In this document: positions 60,812-64,000 of the stretch, piece by piece
Position numbering within the stretch: position 1 is the stretch's first letter
How the letters are laid out: each line of letters opens with the position of its first letter
Assembly: GCA_019455285.1 (NCBI GenBank)
Contig: JACFMS010000011.1
Location: forward strand, 1 to 64,000
Direction: 5' to 3'
DNA from: Sphingomonadales bacterium
GTDB taxonomy: Bacteria > Pseudomonadota > Alphaproteobacteria > Sphingomonadales > Govanellaceae
DNA: 64,000 bases
Position numbers and translations under genes: made by a program
Notes under the pieces: generated by a model
What the model was told of the DNA's origin: nothing
What the model saw: only the letters and a program-made list of their open reading frames with translations
Databases searched by the model: none

Positions 60812-61778
60812 GTTTCTGGAAGGTCGCCAGGTCGATGTTGGAGCCGCAGAGGATGATGGCGACGCGCTTGGCCTTCAGGCGCTGCCGCAAGGGACCAATG
60901 GCGCCGGCCAACGCCGCCGCGCCGCCCGGCTCCACCACTAGCTTTAAGTCGTCATAAAGGAGCCGCATGGCGTCAAGAAGCGCGCTGTCGGGAAGCATCA
61001 CCACATCATCCAGATTATCACGACACAGCGCGAACGTGGTGGGACCGGTGAACGGCGGCGCCAAGCTGTCGGCGATGGTGCGAATGTCTGTCAAGGCAAC
61101 CGGCGCGCCGGCGGCCAGCGAGCGCGTTATCACCGGCGCACCTTCCGGCTCGACGCCGTAAACCTTGATCTCTGGGCGCGCCAGTTTCGCCGCCGTCGCC
61201 ACGCCGGCCGCCAGACCGCCGCCGCCGACGCCGACCACGATGGCGTCAAGGGCATCGATATCCTCGACGATCTCCAATCCCAAGGTGCCGGAGCCGAGCA
61301 CGGTAAACGGTCCTTCGAAGGGATGAACCATGGTCATGCCGTCGCGGGCGACAATCTCCTCCGCCCGCGCCCGGGCGCTTACGGCGTCCGCTTCGATGAT
61401 CAGGTCAGCGCCATAAGCGGCTGCCCGCGCGCGCCGCGCCGGATTGGCGCTCGCCACCATCACCACCTTGGCCGGTACGCCCAAAGCATGACCGGCATAG
61501 GCCAGCGCGATGGCATGGTTGCCGGCGCTAAATCCGGTAATGCCACGCGCCCTTATTTCAGGAGAAAGACGGGATAGAACCGAAATGACGCCGCGCGCCT
61601 TGAATGTGCCGGAAACCTGGAACAGCTCGCACTTAAGGTAAGCCTCAATATCATTGCCCAGGCAGCGCTCGGCGCCATCGCCGCGCCAGCGAAAAACCGG
61701 CGTGCGGCGGATATAAGGGGCAATCAATCGCGCCGTTTCGCTTACGCCGGCAATGGAAAAATCAGCGTTTTTGCTCAT
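60801..61778 (-). CDS. Threonine/serine dehydratase (PLP-dependent)
   Basis: A 325-residue fold type II PLP enzyme: SGTFKARG with the PLP lysine at 60, SAGNHAIALAYAG, and the phosphate loop VVGVGGGGLAAGVA. No ACT regulatory domain, so it is the short catabolic type; serine racemase or hydroxyaspartate dehydratase are alternatives. The ATG at 61778 follows GAGGGGC, better than an upstream in-frame start. Confidence 0.9.
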   Translation of the reverse strand: MSKNADFSIAGVSETARLIAPYIRRTPVFRWRGDGAERCLGNDIEAYLKCELFQVSGTFKARGVISVLSRLSPEIRARGITGFSAGNHAIALAYAGHALGVPAKVVMVASANPARRARAAAYGADLIIEADAVSARARAEEIVARDGMTMVHPFEGPFTVLGSGTLGLEIVEDIDALDAIVVGVGGGGLAAGVATAAKLARPEIKVYGVEPEGAPVITRSLAAGAPVALTDIRTIADSLAPPFTGPTTFALCRDNLDDVVMLPDSALLDAMRLLYDDLKLVVEPGGAAALAGAIGPLRQRLKAKRVAIILCGSNIDLATFQKLMA

Positions 61779-61970
61779 CTTTTGCCCCTCATATCCCGTA
61801 CTTTCCCATAGCCTTTTGCGTAAAGTTGTGCATTTATGGCCCATTTTGCTGCATTGGTCGACGATCTTGCCGCAAAAACTATTTCAAAATACATCATTTT
61901 CGCCCTTGTTTTCCGCATAAAAGCGTGATTCTCTAGGCAATCGGTTTTGCATAAAAGGGAGCCTCCACTA

Positions 61971-62357
61971 ATGGCACGTAAACCAGCCACTAAAGCCAAA
62001 GCTAAAGCTAAACCCGCGAAGAAGGCCGCCCCGGCCAAAGCTGCGCGCAAGCCGGCGAAAGCTGCTGCCAAAGCAACGCCATCGGTGGTCACCTTGAAGC
62101 ACCTGGCGGCGGAAATCGCCGCGGCCCATGAAATGGCCAAGAAGCAGGCTGAGACGATCATGAACGACGTGGTTGATCTTCTGGTGAAGAACCTGAAGAA
62201 GGGCGTTCGCATCCGTCTTGCCGGGCTTGGCGTTCTGCAGGTCAGGAAGCGCGCCGCCCGCATGGGCCGCAACCCCGCCACCGGCGAAGCGATCAAGATC
62301 AAGGCCAGCAAGAAAGTCGCCTTCCGCGCCGCCAAGGAGCTGAAGGAAGCGATCTAG
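61971..62357 (+). CDS. HU-family DNA-binding protein with lysine-rich N-terminal tail
   Basis: A 128-residue protein. Residues 2-35 are a Lys/Ala/Pro tail (KPATKAKAKAKPAKKAAPAKAARKPAK); residues 38-128 form an HU domain with GRNPATGEAIKI at 99-110. A plain HU has about 90 residues. AAAGGGA lies 10 bases before the ATG. Tailed HU proteins bind DNA more tightly and compact it. Together with the H1-like gene 3.5 kb away this genome region encodes two lysine-rich nucleoid proteins. Confidence 0.92.
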   Translation: MARKPATKAKAKAKPAKKAAPAKAARKPAKAAAKATPSVVTLKHLAAEIAAAHEMAKKQAETIMNDVVDLLVKNLKKGVRIRLAGLGVLQVRKRAARMGRNPATGEAIKIKASKKVAFRAAKELKEAI

Positions 62358-62398
62358 TCTTACTTGCGTTCCCGCAAGGGAATGATGGCTAAAATTTA

Positions 62399-62437
62399 AA
62401 ACGCGGATGGGGGAATGCCCGTCCGCGTTTGTTTTTT
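62399..62437. terminator. Bidirectional terminator after the HU gene
   Basis: AAACGCGGATGGG (62399-62411) pairs with CCCGTCCGCGTTT (62418-62430), one G-T pair, six-base loop, then GTTTTTT. The A-rich left flank serves the convergent nucleotidyltransferase gene. Confidence 0.88.
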
Positions 62438-62446
62438 ATGACCGCA

Positions 62447-63037
62447 TCAATTTTGGCCTTGGAAATCCTCGTTGGTATCGAAGTCAGCAAGAAGATCAGG
62501 CGATGCCTCAACCCTCGCCACACGGGTCAGCGCGGCGACGATTTTTCGGGCCCCGACGTCGCCATCAAGGGTCAACAGCGGTTCGGCGTGACGGCGGCAG
62601 AAGATGGCCGGCGGCGTGATGTGATCGCCCACCACGCAGATGGCGGCATCGATATTAGTTGACATCGCGGCCGTCAGTTTTTCGATCAGTTGGGCGCTGA
62701 CGAACGGCATGTCGGCGAGGCAAACCATCACCGCTTGCGACCGCTTGTCCTGCAGCGCCCGCGCCACGCCCAACGCCAGGGAATGCCCCTGCCCCCGCGC
62801 CGGCTCGGGGTTGGCGATAACGGTGAAATTACGGTGGGCAAAAAGCTCGGCGATGTGGACGTCGGGCTCGGCAACAACGGCGATACGCTCCAAGACCGGC
62901 ATTGTCGTCAGCGTGTCGGCGACATGAGCGGCCAGCGGCTTGCCGCGCAATGGCCGCGCCAGCTTGTTTTCCCCAGGGTGACGTTTCGACAACCCCGCGG
63001 CCAGCACAACCACCGATACGGCCGTCAGCGGGATCAT
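62447..63037 (-). CDS. MobA-like nucleotidyltransferase
   Basis: A 196-residue NTP transferase: VVVLAAGLSKRHPGENKL (loop LAAGxSxR with NKL) and CLADMPFVSAQLIEKL. This is the MocA/MobA-like group that adds CMP or GMP to molybdopterin. The start overlaps the XdhC stop by four bases, so the two are one operon concerned with molybdenum cofactor for xanthine-dehydrogenase-type enzymes. No such enzyme is encoded in the window. Confidence 0.88.
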   Translation of the reverse strand: MIPLTAVSVVVLAAGLSKRHPGENKLARPLRGKPLAAHVADTLTTMPVLERIAVVAEPDVHIAELFAHRNFTVIANPEPARGQGHSLALGVARALQDKRSQAVMVCLADMPFVSAQLIEKLTAAMSTNIDAAICVVGDHITPPAIFCRRHAEPLLTLDGDVGARKIVAALTRVARVEASPDLLADFDTNEDFQGQN

Positions 63038-63993
63038 ATTTTTAACTCAAGCTGCCGGTAGCGGTCGACCACTTCCGCCAAGACCGAGATCGCCAGAATG
63101 GCCGGATCGCGGGCGGAAGGAATGAGTCCGATGGGGCCGCCGATACGGGCAAGCGTCGCCTCATCGACGCCCGCATGCCGCAGGTTGTCCAAGCGCGTGG
63201 CCTGCGTACGCTTGCTGCCCAGGGCGCCGATATAAAACGCTGGTCCGCTCAAGGCCGCCTTGATCAGGGGATACTCCAGTTCGTGTTCGTGAAAGAGGAA
63301 GATAAAGGCCGTCCACTGGTCGTTGGGCAAGGGCGGGATATGCTGCACGCTAGTCAACTGGAAAACCTGCGCGTCATGGGCCTGGCACAGCGCCAGAATG
63401 CTTTCGTCTGAGCTGTAGGCCAGCACCTCATAGCCCGCTGCGCTCGCAAGCCGCGTCATCATTTCCAGTTCGGCGCCGCTGCCCACCAGAATGAAGCGCA
63501 AGGCCGGCGCGTACCGGCGCAGGAATTTATCCTCGACCCAGCCCGTGGCAACCTTGCTATCATCGAGAAACTCGACCTTGCCCCCTTGCGGCTCGAACGC
63601 CAGCCCGAACGGCTGCCGGCGTTCCATGGCGGTCAGGCAGCGGTCAAGAAGCGCCAGATCGGGATCGACATGGATGTGGAACGCCATGCCGCCGCCGCAC
63701 GGCAGCCGGAAATCGAGATATTGCGAATTTTCGCCATAACGGACGATGCGATCGGCGTTGTCCTTCATCGCGGTGACGGCATCACCCGCCACCGCCTGCT
63801 CCAGGCAACCGCTGGTCACATAGCCCACCCGGTCGCCGGTGATGGATACCGCCATATGGGAGCCCCGCGGGCGCGGTCCGGTGCGTTCGATATCGGTCAC
63901 CGTCACCAGGGCGGCAGGCTGCCCTTGCCGCCGTAAGGTCCGTAGAAACTGGAAAATCTGTTTGTCTGATTGCGCGTAGGTCGTCGGTACCAT
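63034..63993 (-). CDS. XdhC family molybdenum cofactor insertion protein
   Basis: A 319-residue protein with the XdhC N-terminal domain (LVTVTDIERTGPRPRGSHMAVSITGDRVGYVTSGCLEQAVAGDAV) and the C-terminal Rossmann domain (FILVGSGAELEMMTRLASAAGYEVLAYSSDE, then YIGALGSKRTQATRLDNL and RIGGPIGLIPSARDPAILAISVLAEVV). XdhC binds the cofactor, prompts its sulfuration and hands it to the target enzyme. Coupled to the MobA-like gene. The window ends just upstream. Confidence 0.92.
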   Translation of the reverse strand: MVPTTYAQSDKQIFQFLRTLRRQGQPAALVTVTDIERTGPRPRGSHMAVSITGDRVGYVTSGCLEQAVAGDAVTAMKDNADRIVRYGENSQYLDFRLPCGGGMAFHIHVDPDLALLDRCLTAMERRQPFGLAFEPQGGKVEFLDDSKVATGWVEDKFLRRYAPALRFILVGSGAELEMMTRLASAAGYEVLAYSSDESILALCQAHDAQVFQLTSVQHIPPLPNDQWTAFIFLFHEHELEYPLIKAALSGPAFYIGALGSKRTQATRLDNLRHAGVDEATLARIGGPIGLIPSARDPAILAISVLAEVVDRYRQLELKI

Positions 63994-64000
63994 GGTTTAT

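Overview
The window is alphaproteobacterial DNA in two parts. Positions 1 to about 50661 lie inside an integrative and conjugative element (ICE) of the Mesorhizobium symbiosis-island type. Positions 50662-64000 are chromosomal backbone. The junction is a tRNA-Arg (CCG) gene on the minus strand at 50662-50738, whose 3' end is the likely attachment site, with a damaged tyrosine integrase beside it. The other end of the ICE is not in the window. The family assignment rests on the trb order, DUF736, DUF2274, DUF2840, DUF2285 and XRE genes, and on backbone neighbours such as ybbA-ybbP-tesA and XdhC-MobA. The genus is not recognisable to me.

ICE, left to right. Positions 15-6539 hold a giant STAND NTPase with an apparent Cap4/DUF4297-like nuclease N-terminus, probably anti-phage and visibly more AT-rich than its neighbours. 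Next come ardC with a shifted 3' end and two DUF736 genes separated by a structured 0.7 kb gap. From 9020 to 20393 there is a translationally coupled operon traG-copG-trbBCDEJLFGI-DUF2274, read on the minus strand, encoding the coupling protein and a P-type mating-pair apparatus. At 20687-21342 a divergent XRE/DUF2285 pair resembling qseC/qseM flanks a palindromic operator. At 21912-26110 there is a Gabija-like defence pair (OLD-type ATPase/TOPRIM nuclease plus UvrD-like helicase), followed by a fragment of a second relaxase gene. The real relaxase (to 28193), a truncated IS110 transposase, traF, DUF2840, an AlpA/RdfS-like DNA-binding gene and a DUF6499-DUF2285 activator (FseA-like) complete the transfer and excision module. 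Known biology of the family suggests the circuit QseC - QseM - FseA - RdfS.

Cargo (31259-49204) is an apparent catabolic island of three operons around one TetR gene. It encodes two TonB-dependent receptors (one frameshifted), an MFS carrier, a prolyl-oligopeptidase-like hydrolase, three alpha/beta hydrolases, an acyl-CoA ligase, a FadB-like fusion, a thiolase, an enoyl-CoA hydratase and an SDR. All three promoter regions carry the same GTCACC/GGTGAC motif, suggesting one regulon for uptake, hydrolysis, CoA activation and beta-oxidation of an acyl-containing compound. The substrate is unknown.

Backbone. After the tRNA come a small unknown protein, a BI-1 family membrane protein, ybbP/ybbA-like ABC genes divergent from an arylesterase, thpR, a low-molecular-weight phosphatase, a sirtuin, a histone-H1-like gene that appears to continue in the -1 frame into a pterin dehydratase, an SDR, a DUF3047 protein, a threonine/serine dehydratase, an HU protein with a lysine-rich tail, a MobA-like nucleotidyltransferase and XdhC. 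The most unusual signal is the A10 run (dnaX-like A AAA AAG) plus downstream hairpin at the H1-like/PhhB junction. Several genes carry single frame breaks, so either ICE decay or sequencing indels must be kept in mind.
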